A program made the translations under genes and the position numbers. Below, piece by piece: positions 17,615 through 26,507 of a DNA stretch of 52,813 nt. Within the stretch, counting starts at the first letter, position 1. Each line of letters opens with the position of its first letter. This DNA comes from Bacteroidales bacterium H5. Lineage in GTDB: Bacteria; Bacteroidota; Bacteroidia; Bacteroidales; Muribaculaceae. The stretch lies in contig DAAQ01000019.1 in the NCBI GenBank assembly GCA_001701225.1, positions 58,484-111,296 on the forward strand, in the 5' to 3' direction. The notes beneath the pieces were generated by a model. That model was given only the letters and a program-made list of their open reading frames with translations. It ran no database searches and was not told where the DNA came from.

Positions 17615-17674
17615 TATTGAAAGGACAGAATCTCATTTGGGCTACCTGCCATCTGACTTTTTGTCCTTTCATTT
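17615..17674. repeat. 13-bp inverted repeat (long-loop stem) upstream of the Usp gene
   Basis: TGAAAGGACA (17618-17627) and TGTCCTTTCA (17662-17671) are a perfect 10-bp inverted repeat. Three further inward pairs (G-U, A-T, A-T) extend the stem to 13 bp around a 28-nt loop. It begins 77 bp after the HTH gene and ends 49 bp before the Usp start. No clean U tract follows, so it is less like a terminator than a leader structure or a protein-binding site. Confidence 0.6.
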
Positions 17675-17719
17675 GTTTACAAAAAACAGTATATTCATCA
17701 TTCCCATATTTTCACAACT

Positions 17720-18871
17720 ATGCTCACAGACCGACTGATTACCGTAGCGATACATACATACGAACGGGCCCACAGGCTCAAGACCATACTCGAGGCCGAA
17801 GGCATCGGCGTGACTCTCCAGAATGTAAATCTCACCAATCCGTCGATCTCTGCCGGTGTCAGGGTGAGGATACGGGAGTGCGACCTGCCTCTGGCCCTCA
17901 GGCTCATCGAGAATATCGAGATACTTTCTCCCCAGGCGATGGCCGAGCTTGACTCTGCTGCCGCCACGATACTTGTTCCCGTCGATTTCTCAGACTGCTC
18001 GTTCCGTGCGGTAGACCTTGCGTTCAGACTCGCAGAGATACACAAGGCACCGGTGACCATAATTCACTCCTATATTGACCCTGCGTTTACCTCTCAGTCG
18101 GCAATGCAGCTTTCTGACACTCTGACATTCGACCCAGGCCTTGACAGTGCCGATCCTGTCGAGGAGATGGAAGAGGAAAAGACTGTCACTGCCATAGCGC
18201 GCACCCGCATGGAGAAGCTTGTCGCCGACATACGTGAGAAGATTAAGGCCGGAGTCCTTCCGCCGGTGAAATTCACTCATTCTATCGTCGAGGGGCTGCC
18301 CGAGGAAGTGGTCAACGAATATGCCGAGTCCCACAAGACAATGCTCATAATAATGGGGACCAAGGGCGCGGGTTCACGCGACCGCGAGCTGCTGGGCAGT
18401 GTGACAGCCGAAGTGCTTGACGCATGCAAGGCACCCGTCCTGACCGTGACTCCGACACTCGACACAAGCCGTCTGTCTTCGATAGATAATGTGGTGTTCT
18501 TCGCGTCCCCGTCACAGGAAGATATTCTGGCACTCGACGCGCTCTACCGTATTTTCCCTGACCGTCCTCTCGATGTCACGCTGGTGCGCCTTCCCCGAGG
18601 ACGTTTCGCTGCCAACTCTCCGGGCTCTATGGAGCGCCTGCTCAAATACTGCAAGGAGAACTATCCCGCCTATACCTTCAGCACATCGCATCTCGATCTC
18701 GACAACCCGGTCGAAGACCTCAAGGAGATAACCGCGGCCCACAAGGTCGACATGATGGTGATGGGCACAAGACGCAAGAACATCTTCTCGCGTCTGTTCA
18801 ATCCCTCGTGGGCACACCGACTGCTATTCCATACAGATATGCCCATTATGTCAATCCCCGTGCAATCGTGA
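17720..18871 (+). CDS. DUF2007 domain fused to tandem universal stress protein domains
   Basis: A 383-residue cytoplasmic protein with three parts. Residues 1-65 (LITVAIHTYERAHRLKTILEAEGI) look like a DUF2007 signal-transducing domain. Residues about 75-235 are a first Usp domain with the nucleotide motif G-2x-G-9x-G-S met exactly (GTKGAGSRDRELLGS), so it should bind ATP. Residues about 250-383 are a second Usp domain whose equivalent segment (MGTRRKNIFSRLF) has lost those glycines and probably does not bind ATP. The fusion suggests a stress sensor. It follows a structured non-coding stretch and precedes purM by 55 bp, with a separate purM promoter between. Confidence 0.88.
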   Translation: MLTDRLITVAIHTYERAHRLKTILEAEGIGVTLQNVNLTNPSISAGVRVRIRECDLPLALRLIENIEILSPQAMAELDSAAATILVPVDFSDCSFRAVDLAFRLAEIHKAPVTIIHSYIDPAFTSQSAMQLSDTLTFDPGLDSADPVEEMEEEKTVTAIARTRMEKLVADIREKIKAGVLPPVKFTHSIVEGLPEEVVNEYAESHKTMLIIMGTKGAGSRDRELLGSVTAEVLDACKAPVLTVTPTLDTSRLSSIDNVVFFASPSQEDILALDALYRIFPDRPLDVTLVRLPRGRFAANSPGSMERLLKYCKENYPAYTFSTSHLDLDNPVEDLKEITAAHKVDMMVMGTRRKNIFSRLFNPSWAHRLLFHTDMPIMSIPVQS

Positions 18872-18893
18872 TGTTTTTTTGCATATTTTTTGC

Positions 18894-18901
18894 TAACTTT
18901 G
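18894..18901 (+). promoter_or_regulatory. -7 element of the purM promoter
   Basis: TAACTTTG lies 25 bp upstream of the purM start, giving a leader of about 20 nt. No good TTTG stands at the -33 distance; T-rich direct repeats (TTTTTTTGCA then TTTTTTGC) fill 18873-18892. Confidence 0.6.
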
Positions 18902-18926
18902 CCGAAAATTTCAAAAAAGAACCATT

Positions 18927-20096
18927 ATGATGACTGACAGGCGCTACAATCTCCGCGGAGTCTCGGCCTCTAAGGAGGATGTGCACAACGCTATCAAGAA
19001 CGTCGACAAAGGCGTCTTTCCTCACGCTTTCTGCAAGATAATCCCAGACATACTCGGTGGTGACCCCGAGTGGTGCAACATCATGCACGCCGACGGTGCC
19101 GGCACGAAATCCTCGCTCGCCTATGCATACTGGCGCGAGACCGGCGACCTGAGTGTGTGGCGTGGCATAGCACAGGATGCGCTGGTGATGAATACCGACG
19201 ACCTGCTCTGTGTAGGTGCCACCGACAACATACTTGTCTCGTCGACAATCGGGCGCAACAAGAACCTGATTCCCGGCGAGGTTATCTCGGCCATAATCAA
19301 CGGCACCGAGGAGCTGCTTGAGACCCTGCGCGGCATGGGTGTGGGCATCTACTCGACAGGCGGCGAGACCGCAGACGTCGGCGACCTGGTCCGAACCATC
19401 ATCGTCGACTCGACAGTGACATGCCGCATGCGCCGCGCCGATGTCATAGACAACGCCAACATCAAGGCGGGCGATGTAATCGTAGGTCTCGCATCGTTCG
19501 GGCAGGCCACATACGAGAAGACCTATAACGGCGGCATGGGCAGCAACGGCCTGACATCGGCACGACATGACGTATTTGCGAAATATCTTGCCGAGAAATA
19601 TCCCGAGACATTCGATGCCGCGGTACCTGAAGACCTCGTGTATTCAGGCTCGTGCCGTCTCGACGACCCGGTCGAGGGGACTCCACTCACTGCAGGACAG
19701 CTCGTGCTTTCTCCCACCCGCACATACGCGCCCGTCATCAAGAAACTCCTCGCCGAGATGCGTCCCGCCATCCACGGCATGGTCCATTGCACAGGCGGTG
19801 CCCAGACCAAGGTAATGCATTTTGTCGAAGGCAAGCACGTCATCAAGGACAATATGTTCCCCGTTCCCCCTCTGTTCGACCTTATACGCCGCGAGAGCGG
19901 TACTCCCTGGGAGGAGATGTACAAGGTCTTCAACATGGGACACCGCATGGAGATATATGTCGCCCCGGAGCATGCAGCCGAGGTGATGGCTATCTCCGAG
20001 AGCTTCAGCATCCCGGCCCGTGTCGTCGGCAGGGTAGAGGACGCTCCCGTCAACAAGCTCACTATCAAGACATCCGAGGGGATATTTGAATATTGA
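18927..20096 (+). CDS. purM: Phosphoribosylformylglycinamidine cyclo-ligase (AIR synthetase)
   Basis: PurM closes the imidazole ring of purines, turning FGAM plus ATP into AIR. The 389-residue protein is longer than E. coli PurM (345), as I recall for Bacteroidota. The N-terminal half has MHADGAGTKSSLAYAY and MNTDDLLCVGATDNIL, corresponding to the conserved DGVGTK and MxxND(L/I) regions, then STGGETADV; the C-terminal half has VHCTGGAQTKV. Two in-frame ATGs open the gene (18927 and 18930); the first is kept by convention. It is an isolated unit with its own promoter and terminator. Formate-dependent PurT, encoded 7 kb away, acts two steps earlier in the pathway. Confidence 0.92.
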   Translation: MMTDRRYNLRGVSASKEDVHNAIKNVDKGVFPHAFCKIIPDILGGDPEWCNIMHADGAGTKSSLAYAYWRETGDLSVWRGIAQDALVMNTDDLLCVGATDNILVSSTIGRNKNLIPGEVISAIINGTEELLETLRGMGVGIYSTGGETADVGDLVRTIIVDSTVTCRMRRADVIDNANIKAGDVIVGLASFGQATYEKTYNGGMGSNGLTSARHDVFAKYLAEKYPETFDAAVPEDLVYSGSCRLDDPVEGTPLTAGQLVLSPTRTYAPVIKKLLAEMRPAIHGMVHCTGGAQTKVMHFVEGKHVIKDNMFPVPPLFDLIRRESGTPWEEMYKVFNMGHRMEIYVAPEHAAEVMAISESFSIPARVVGRVEDAPVNKLTIKTSEGIFEY

Positions 20097-20105
20097 ACCA
20101 TACAG

Positions 20106-20150
20106 TGATATGCGGGAACGCGGAAGCCCGTATTCCCGCATATCATTTCT
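20106..20150 (+). terminator. Terminator after purM
   Basis: A perfect 13-bp stem (20106-20118 with 20133-20145; TGATATGCGGGAA and its complement) encloses a 14-nt loop and is followed by the modest T-rich stretch TTTCTTC. Confidence 0.75.
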
Positions 20151-20191
20151 TCAGATAAGACACGTTTACAATTATCAATCCTACAGTTATC

Positions 20192-21580
20192 ATGCGCAAG
20201 ACTCTCCTCAGCCTCATCCTTCCCGTTGTTGCGTCTCTCTGCATACTCCCTGCAGCCATATCCTGTGGCTCACGGACCGTAGCGGATGGCACCGATGGCC
20301 CTCACAAGCTCCCCGACACACTAACGGTGGCCACACTTTACAGCCCCGAGTCATATTTCATATACAGAGGCCAGGAGATGGGCTATGATTACGAGCTCCT
20401 CACCACTATGGCCGCAGACAAGGGCATAGCAATAAAGCTCGAGATAGCCTCGTCGCTGTCGCGCGCCGTCGAGATGCTTGACTCAGGCAAGGTAGACCTC
20501 ATAGCCTATGAGGTACCCATCACCGCCGAATACAAGGAGAAGGTCGTGGCATGCGGTCCAGAGAATATCACAACCCAGGTACTCGTGCAGCCAAAGAGGG
20601 GAGACACCGAGCTGATAACCGATGTCACCGACCTCGTGGGCAAGGATGTATATGTCGAGGCCGACTCGAAATATGAGGCCCGCATCGAGAACCTGAACGA
20701 AGAGCTCGGGGGCGGCATACGCATCCATCCTGTCAACCGCGACACCATGATTACCGAAGATCTCATAGCCATGGTAAGCGACGGTGAGATTCCGCTGACA
20801 ATCGTCGACAGCGACATCGCACGCATCAACAAGACATACTACAACGATCTTGACATCACGCTTCCCCTCAGCTTCGAGCAGCGCTCGGGGTGGGCTGTGG
20901 CTCCCGACAAGAAATGGCTTGGCGACAGCATCGACGCATGGCTCAACATCGACGCGCACCGCAGCGAGCAGGCCCAGCTCCTGAAACGTTATTTCGAACT
21001 GAGCAAGAACGAGCCCGGTAACGCGCGGTTCAATCCCACGGCATCAAGGGTATCTCCCTTTGACCACCTGTTCAAGGAATATGCCGCGCAGTATGGCTGG
21101 GACTGGCGTCTGCTTGCCTCACAGGCCTATGTCGAGAGTAAGTTCGACTCGACGGCAGTATCGTGGGCCGGAGCCCGCGGATTGATGCAGATAATGCCGC
21201 GTACCGCCAAAGGCTACGGGCAATCTGCAAAATCCGTCATGAAAAATGATGTCGCCGTGGAGACGGCGCTGAAGCTGCTGCGCGACCTCGACAAACAGCT
21301 CGCGAGCAAAGTCCCTGATGAGGACGAGCGTAAGAAATTTGTCATAGCATCCTACAACTCGGGGCTTGCCCATGTGCTTGACGCAATCGCCCTGGCTAAG
21401 AAATATGGTCTAAATCCTCAGAAATGGGACGGAAATGTGGCAAAGGCCATGTTGTGGAAATCCAATCCGAGATACTATAAGGACCCCGTCGTCAAATACG
21501 GATACTCTCGTGGCCGCGAGACCTTCGACTATGTGAACAGGGTCTATGCATACTACGCAAAAGCTAAAACAAAGGTATAA
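20192..21580 (+). CDS. MltF-like membrane-bound lytic murein transglycosylase
   Basis: The enzyme cleaves the glycan strands of peptidoglycan without hydrolysis. The signal ends in AAISC with lipidated Cys25; the next residues (GSRT) are not acidic, so a periplasm-facing lipoprotein is expected. Residues about 40-270 form a periplasmic solute-binding domain (SBP_bac_3-like; YSPESYFIYRGQEMGYDYELL), and residues about 285-450 the SLT domain with catalytic Glu in YVESKFDSTAVSWAGARG, then GLMQIMPRTA. This two-domain layout is that of MltF, in which the first domain senses muropeptides and controls the catalytic one. It precedes the DUF3332 gene by 27 bp. Confidence 0.9.
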   Translation: MRKTLLSLILPVVASLCILPAAISCGSRTVADGTDGPHKLPDTLTVATLYSPESYFIYRGQEMGYDYELLTTMAADKGIAIKLEIASSLSRAVEMLDSGKVDLIAYEVPITAEYKEKVVACGPENITTQVLVQPKRGDTELITDVTDLVGKDVYVEADSKYEARIENLNEELGGGIRIHPVNRDTMITEDLIAMVSDGEIPLTIVDSDIARINKTYYNDLDITLPLSFEQRSGWAVAPDKKWLGDSIDAWLNIDAHRSEQAQLLKRYFELSKNEPGNARFNPTASRVSPFDHLFKEYAAQYGWDWRLLASQAYVESKFDSTAVSWAGARGLMQIMPRTAKGYGQSAKSVMKNDVAVETALKLLRDLDKQLASKVPDEDERKKFVIASYNSGLAHVLDAIALAKKYGLNPQKWDGNVAKAMLWKSNPRYYKDPVVKYGYSRGRETFDYVNRVYAYYAKAKTKV

Positions 21581-21607
21581 ACATATTCATTCACCTACGA
21601 CTGATCA

Positions 21608-22153
21608 ATGAAAAAGAACATCATTCCCATCGCACTTGTGCTTACCATCTGTGCCGGCACCATGTCGTCGTGCATAGGCAGCTTCGCCCTCTCAAACAAG
21701 CTGCTCTCATGGAACAAGCAGGTTGGCGACAAGATTGTCAACGAGCTCGTCTTCATCGCATTCTGTATTGTCCCTGTCTATGAGGTATCCCTTCTTGCAG
21801 ATGTGCTTGTAATCAACTCCATCGAGTTCTGGAGTGGTTCAAATCCCGTCGCATGCGGCAAAAAAGTCATCGACGGTGAGGACGGACGCTATATCGTGAT
21901 GTGCGACGGCAAAGGCTACACCATCACATCCGAAAACGACGGCACCTCGATGCGCCTCAACTTCGATCAGGAGGCACAGTCATGGTCTGTCGCTCTCCCT
22001 GACGGCTCTGATTTCGAGCTCATGACATTCGTGGACGACACCCATGTGTCTATGCCCGCAGCCGACGGCAGCCGTACGGTAGTCGAGCTCTCTGACGCCG
22101 GTCTCATGGCATACCGCAACATGTCGGGACTTGAGCTCATGGCCGCAAAATGA
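21608..22153 (+). CDS. DUF3332 family lipoprotein
   Basis: A 181-residue protein with a lipoprotein signal (TMSSC, Cys22). The stretch SFALSNKLLSWNKQVGDKIVNELVFIA and the following EVSLLADVLVINSIEFWSGSNP are typical of DUF3332, a family of unknown function. A hydrophobic stretch near 50-72 could associate with the membrane. The C-terminal 90 residues form an all-beta domain. It lies 27 bp after the MltF-like gene and overlaps the VanZ-like gene by four bases, so the three probably form one envelope-related operon. Confidence 0.82.
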   Translation: MKKNIIPIALVLTICAGTMSSCIGSFALSNKLLSWNKQVGDKIVNELVFIAFCIVPVYEVSLLADVLVINSIEFWSGSNPVACGKKVIDGEDGRYIVMCDGKGYTITSENDGTSMRLNFDQEAQSWSVALPDGSDFELMTFVDDTHVSMPAADGSRTVVELSDAGLMAYRNMSGLELMAAK

Positions 22154-22563
22154 AAGGCGGGATGACATTCCCGAAGCTCGGATTCATCCCCGGCTATCAG
22201 CCCACGGTCATAGTCATCGCACTGATATTGTTCCTTACCCTCCTTCCCCGCCCGCTCGGGGAGGAGGATTTTCAGCTTTTCGAGGGAGCAGACAAGGTGG
22301 TGCATTTCATAATGTTCGGCGGACTGACGGGCACATTCATGTACGACCGCTGGCGCGCGGGGCATCCGCTGTCGCTCAGTGGCGCGCTCCTCACAGCCAC
22401 TGCATCGGCTCTGTTCGGAGTCGATGTGGAGATATTGCAGTCCTTGATGCATCTTGGCCGTACCGGCAATGACCTTGCCGACATATTGGCCAACACGCTC
22501 GGAGCCTTTACGGCAATACTTGTGGGTTACAGATTCATACAGGGTCGACATCCTGATAGATGA
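22150..22563 (+). CDS. VanZ-like small membrane protein
   Basis: A 137-residue integral membrane protein with about four helices (17-34, 48-66, 73-91, 108-127). The DKVVHFIMFGGLTG segment in helix 2 and the late LGRTGNDLADILANTLGA match the VanZ-like family, several members of which lower susceptibility to glycopeptides, though most have no assigned role. It overlaps the preceding gene as ATGA and runs 29 bp into the 3' end of the convergent priA gene, so the two genes share their last codons on opposite strands. No terminator separates them. Confidence 0.82.
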   Translation: MKGGMTFPKLGFIPGYQPTVIVIALILFLTLLPRPLGEEDFQLFEGADKVVHFIMFGGLTGTFMYDRWRAGHPLSLSGALLTATASALFGVDVEILQSLMHLGRTGNDLADILANTLGAFTAILVGYRFIQGRHPDR

Positions 22564-25006
22564 CTGCCCCTGTCAGCTGTCCTTTGGCTGTCATCTCTAT
22601 CTTCACGTCACGCAACAGTGATTTTACTTTGGAAATCGAGGCATTAGTCTCGATTTTCAGCATTATACGTCTTATATAATAGTTCTGAACCCGGGCAACC
22701 GAAGGTTCTTCCGGCCCCGTCACGCGATTCCCTATCAGATCGCGAAGCCTTTTGGCGAGCGCATGCGCTACGGTGCCGACAGCCGTTGCGTCCTTGTGCT
22801 TGACATACACATAGATGACACGCACGAATGGAGGATAGCTGAATTTCTCGCGCTGTGCAAGCTCATAGCTGTAAAATCCGGCATAGTCGTGGTTCAGGAT
22901 GAAGGGGAAGAGGGGATGTGACGGACTATAGGTCTGTATAGACACCACTCCGTCGCCATCCTTGCGTCCCGCACGTCCGGCAACCTGTTCTATCATGTTG
23001 AAAGCCCTCTCGGCCGAACGGAAATCCGGGAAGTTTATTATCGTGTCGGCATTTACCACGCTCACGACCCCCACATTGCCGAAATCCAGTCCCTTGGTCA
23101 CCATCTGGGTGCCCACAAGTATGCTTGACTTCCCTTCTGAAAAATCATTGATTATATTCTCATAGCCGTCCTTGTTGCGTGTGGTATCCAGATCCATACG
23201 TGCGATCTTAACGTCTGGGAATGTTTGTTCGACCTCTTCCTCGATCCTCTCGGTGCCATAACCAAGCACCTCAATCGAAGGTTCCTTGCATGCGGGGCAT
23301 ATCTCGGGCACATCGTAGGGCGAACCGCAATAATGGCATAGAAGGCGGTCGAACCGACGGTGATACGTCAGCGCGACATCGCAATGGTCGCATTTGGGCA
23401 CATATCCGCACTGCTTGCAACGAGCCACAGGCGCATAGCCGCGCCTGTTAAGGAACAGGATGGCCTGCCGTCCCTGCTCGAGTGCCGTGTTTACAAGCCG
23501 ACGCGTGGCGAGTGAGAATATGCCGTTGACCTGTCCTTTCTTGCGGGCCTCGGTCATGTCGACAAGTTCCATAGCCGGGAGGCTTGCGCCTGCAAACCTT
23601 TCGGTCAGTTCTACAAGTCCAAAACGTCCCGTCTGAGCCTTCCAATAGGTTTCGATAGTCGGTGTGGCACTGCCCAGCAAGGTCTTGGCTCCGTGCATGG
23701 AGGCGAGCACAATCGCCGCGTCACGTCCATTGTAGCGCGGCGCGGGGTCTTGCTGTTTGAAAGAGCCCTCATGTTCCTCATCAACGATGACGAGTCCGAG
23801 CGAGGCAAATGGAAGGAATACCGCCGAGCGTGCCCCTATCACCACACAAGGTTCCTGCGATGACAGCATCTTCTTCCAGATATCGACACGCTCGTTGTCC
23901 GAGAATTTTGAATGATATATCACGACCTTGTCTCCGAACACTTTCTGCAACCGGGTCGTGAGCTGGGTGGTCAGCGCAATCTCGGGGACAAGATATAGGA
24001 CCTGACGTCCGATTTTCAGCACCGAGTCAATCAGGTGCATGTATATCTCCGTCTTGCCGCTCGATGTCACTCCGTGGAGCAGGGTCACGCTTTTCGTTCC
24101 CCACGAGCGATGTATCTCTCCGAGCGCCTTCTCCTGAGCGGACGACAGGTGTGGTAGTACACCGCTGCCCGGGCCGTCGTACGAGAACCGTTCCACCTCC
24201 TTATGATATACCTCGACAAAACCTTTCTTGGCCATGGCTGCGATGACAGTAGTGGTCACACCACTGCGCTCCATCAGCTCGGCGCGCGTCACCTCGCGTG
24301 GCACAGGCATGCTCTTTTTCATAAAGCCTGAGAGTTCTATCAGGGTGAGAAGTGCAGTTTCCTGTCGCGATCCCTTCTTTACGGCATCAAATGCCGCATG
24401 CAGTCCATTCTGGTCATTGCGGTCGATGGTGAGCCGGACATAAGTCTCCTTGCGTGCATGATAACGCTCGACAAGATTTTCAGAAATCATTACGGCCCCG
24501 CGTTCCAACAGGGAGTTGACCGTAGGTCCGACAGTATTTATCTGAGTCAGTTTGCCGAGTTTCTCAAGAGACATACGTTTCTCTCCACTCGAGAGCAGGC
24601 CGTCCAGCACTGCCACCTCCTTCGCTGAAAGACGGTCGTCGGCATCCTCCTCAAAACCCTTGACCGGCGAGATGAATGTCTCGCTCTCTATCTTGAGTCC
24701 CGAGGGAACAGCAGCGCGGTAGACCTCGCCCGGGGTGCACAGGTAGTAGTCGGCTATCCAGTTCCAGAACTTGACTTGCGGATGACGCACCACCGGGCCT
24801 TCGTCTATCAGCATGGAGATGGGCTTGACCTCGTATCCCTGTGGCGCTATCGGCGTGAGGCCGCAGACGATGCCAGTATAGCTCTTGCGCCGCCCGAAAG
24901 GCACTATGACCCTATGTCCGACACGGATGTCGTTGACCATATCGCCGGGAATCCCGTATGTGAAAGTGCCGTATATGGGCACAGGAAGCAAGACTTCTGC
25001 AAACAT
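22535..25006 (-). CDS. priA: Primosomal replication protein N' (PriA helicase)
   Basis: PriA reloads the replisome at stalled forks. The 823-residue protein starts MFAEVLLPVPIYGTFTYGIP, a standard PriA N-terminus. Upstream in-frame codons reach into the RNase P RNA gene and cannot be coding start sites. The 3' DNA-binding domain covers about 1-100, Walker A is GVTSSGKTE, the DEAH-like box is IVDEEH, and the zinc cluster has CKQC, CDHC, CHYC and CPAC pairs (about 520-570). Motifs VAGRAGRKDGDG (motif VI) close the helicase core. Longer than E. coli PriA (732). A -7-like AATATTTG on the minus strand at 25064-25071 could serve it. Confidence 0.95.
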   Translation of the reverse strand: MFAEVLLPVPIYGTFTYGIPGDMVNDIRVGHRVIVPFGRRKSYTGIVCGLTPIAPQGYEVKPISMLIDEGPVVRHPQVKFWNWIADYYLCTPGEVYRAAVPSGLKIESETFISPVKGFEEDADDRLSAKEVAVLDGLLSSGEKRMSLEKLGKLTQINTVGPTVNSLLERGAVMISENLVERYHARKETYVRLTIDRNDQNGLHAAFDAVKKGSRQETALLTLIELSGFMKKSMPVPREVTRAELMERSGVTTTVIAAMAKKGFVEVYHKEVERFSYDGPGSGVLPHLSSAQEKALGEIHRSWGTKSVTLLHGVTSSGKTEIYMHLIDSVLKIGRQVLYLVPEIALTTQLTTRLQKVFGDKVVIYHSKFSDNERVDIWKKMLSSQEPCVVIGARSAVFLPFASLGLVIVDEEHEGSFKQQDPAPRYNGRDAAIVLASMHGAKTLLGSATPTIETYWKAQTGRFGLVELTERFAGASLPAMELVDMTEARKKGQVNGIFSLATRRLVNTALEQGRQAILFLNRRGYAPVARCKQCGYVPKCDHCDVALTYHRRFDRLLCHYCGSPYDVPEICPACKEPSIEVLGYGTERIEEEVEQTFPDVKIARMDLDTTRNKDGYENIINDFSEGKSSILVGTQMVTKGLDFGNVGVVSVVNADTIINFPDFRSAERAFNMIEQVAGRAGRKDGDGVVSIQTYSPSHPLFPFILNHDYAGFYSYELAQREKFSYPPFVRVIYVYVKHKDATAVGTVAHALAKRLRDLIGNRVTGPEEPSVARVQNYYIRRIMLKIETNASISKVKSLLRDVKIEMTAKGQLTGAVIYQDVDPV

Positions 25007-25075
25007 CCTGAACGGTAATTTTGGTTTGGAGATGTAAAAATAGTGAAAAAACGAAATATTCTCAAATATTATTCC

Positions 25076-25083
25076 TAAATTTG
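25076..25083 (+). promoter_or_regulatory. -7 element of the rnpB promoter
   Basis: TAAATTTG fits TAnnTTTG exactly and puts the transcript start near 25088-25091, just before the first rnpB helix. The -33 position is not recognisable. Confidence 0.6.
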
Positions 25084-25100
25084 CAAGACAAAGGCATAAC

Positions 25101-25541
25101 AAGGCAGCAGGACGGTCGTGTCGCTTGCCGATGGCCCTCCGGGGCCTGGGCGGCAAGAGGAAAGTCCGGGCAACACAGAGCACCATACTCTCTAACAGTG
25201 AGCTGTCGGTGACGGCAGAGTAACGTGACAGAAAATAACAGCCACCCTAACGGGCGGTAATGGTGAAAAGGTGGGGTAAGAGCCCACCGGGTGCTGTGGC
25301 GACACAGCATGCCGCACGTCTTATGGGTTGCAAGGCCATGTATACCGGCGCGTGGAGCCGACATGTCGGTCTCCACAATGGGCTGCTCGTCCATTGCCGG
25401 GGGGTAGGCTGCTCGAGCGCCAAACAAGATTGCGAGGCGCCACTTAGATAAATGACTGCGACCGCCGCGGCAACCTGTCGGAATGTCTGACGAGAAGTCC
25501 CGCGACGACATAACCCGGCTTATAGTCCCGCTGCCTTTTTT
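25101..25541 (+). ncRNA. rnpB: RNase P RNA (class A)
   Basis: The catalytic RNA of RNase P, which trims tRNA 5' leaders. The core element GAGGAAAGTCCGGGC is at 25157-25171 and the downstream AGAGCCCACCGG near 25280. Near the 3' end, AACCCGGCTTATAG precedes the closing strand of P1. P1 pairs GGCAGCAGGAC (25103-25113) with GTCCCGCTGCC (25525-25535), with one mismatch. A T6 run (25536-25541) follows. Length of about 440 nt is usual. It is divergent from priA and converges on an OmpA-like gene. Confidence 0.93.
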
Positions 25542-25548
25542 CAAACAG

Positions 25549-25586
25549 TCCGCCCCCGACGCTCAATCCTGAGCATCGGGGGCGGA
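25549..25586. terminator. Strong hairpin between convergent rnpB and OmpA-like gene
   Basis: Seventeen paired positions with one mismatch (25549-25565 with 25570-25586) close the loop ATCC; the outer arm is TCCGCCCCCGA. It lies just after the rnpB T-run and 29 bp beyond the OmpA-like stop, so it can end both transcripts. Neither side has a strong U tract. Confidence 0.75.
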
Positions 25587-25614
25587 TTCGTATCATGTAA
25601 TCTCGATCTGTTGA

Positions 25615-26478
25615 TTATTTCTGCTCATCCTTCGGAGCCTTGTCGATAAGGTCGAGGAACTGGTCGAGTTTGGGGGTAATGATTATCTCGGTGCGGCGGT
25701 TACGCTGACGGCCGAGCTCGGTCGAGTTGTCGGCGATGGGGTTGAACTCGCCACGGCCTGCTGCGGTCAGGCGCGAGGGGTTGACGCCGAAATCGTTCTG
25801 GAGCACCTGCACGATTGACGATGCGCGCAATGCGCTCAGGTCCCAGTTGTTGCGGATGTTGGTGCGCGAGATGGGCACAGGGTCGGTGTTGCCCTCCACA
25901 AGCACGTCATAGTCCTTGTAGTCTGTGATAATCTTGGCAATCTTGCCAAGGGTCTGCATGGCACGTTCGTTGACCTCATAACTGCCCGACTTGAAAAGCA
26001 TATTGTCTGCAAGCGAGATATAGACAACACCCTTCAGCACCTTTACATTCACCTCGTCACTCTCGGCGCCGCTGAGCGAGCGGGTCAGGTTTGTTGTCAG
26101 CGCCAGGTTGAGCGAGTCGCTCTTCGACTTGGCCTCGACAAGCTGCTTGATATACTTGTTCGAGGCATTGATCTGGTCGACGAGCTTAGAGATGTTGACA
26201 TTGCCCTGGGTGTTCTGCTGGATGGAGTTGTCGAGCGTCTTCTGCAGATTGGCATAGTTTGCCTTCAGCTGCTCGTTGTTGCGGCGGGCATCATCGAGCA
26301 TGGCCTGGAGATTATTGCCGTTGGTGCGGCTCTCAGCCAGGCTCACCTGCATCGTTGTATAGTTCTGCTGGAGGGCACGATGTTCCGCCTGCAGGGCCGC
26401 ATATTTCTTGTTGCTCACACATCCCGTGAGGGCAACTGCTGCGCATAGCACAATCAGACTTCTCATTTTCATAGTCAT
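25615..26478 (-). CDS. OmpA/MotB-domain lipoprotein
   Basis: A 287-residue envelope protein. The signal ends in VALTGC (Cys20 lipidated; following VSNKK not acidic, so likely facing the periplasm). Residues about 25-125 are a helical coiled coil rich in Q and N (LQAEHRALQQNYTTMQ), and residues about 150-280 an OmpA C-terminal domain with VLVEGNTDPVPIS, WDLSALRASSIVQVL and AAGRGEFNPIADNST plus QRNRRTEIII, the peptidoglycan-binding signature. It should tether the outer membrane to the cell wall. ATG codons at 26478 and 26472 are both possible starts. It follows the TIGR04076 gene by 29 bp and may share its promoter. Confidence 0.9.
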   Translation of the reverse strand: MTMKMRSLIVLCAAVALTGCVSNKKYAALQAEHRALQQNYTTMQVSLAESRTNGNNLQAMLDDARRNNEQLKANYANLQKTLDNSIQQNTQGNVNISKLVDQINASNKYIKQLVEAKSKSDSLNLALTTNLTRSLSGAESDEVNVKVLKGVVYISLADNMLFKSGSYEVNERAMQTLGKIAKIITDYKDYDVLVEGNTDPVPISRTNIRNNWDLSALRASSIVQVLQNDFGVNPSRLTAAGRGEFNPIADNSTELGRQRNRRTEIIITPKLDQFLDLIDKAPKDEQK

Positions 26479-26507
26479 ACGTATGTTGATGTTTTAAACG
26501 TTGATGA

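Noticed and set aside
25007..25186. An N-terminal extension of PriA by 60 residues
   Set aside because: The extension overlaps the RNase P RNA gene and has no PriA-like sequence; MFAEVLLPVPIYGTF is the normal start.
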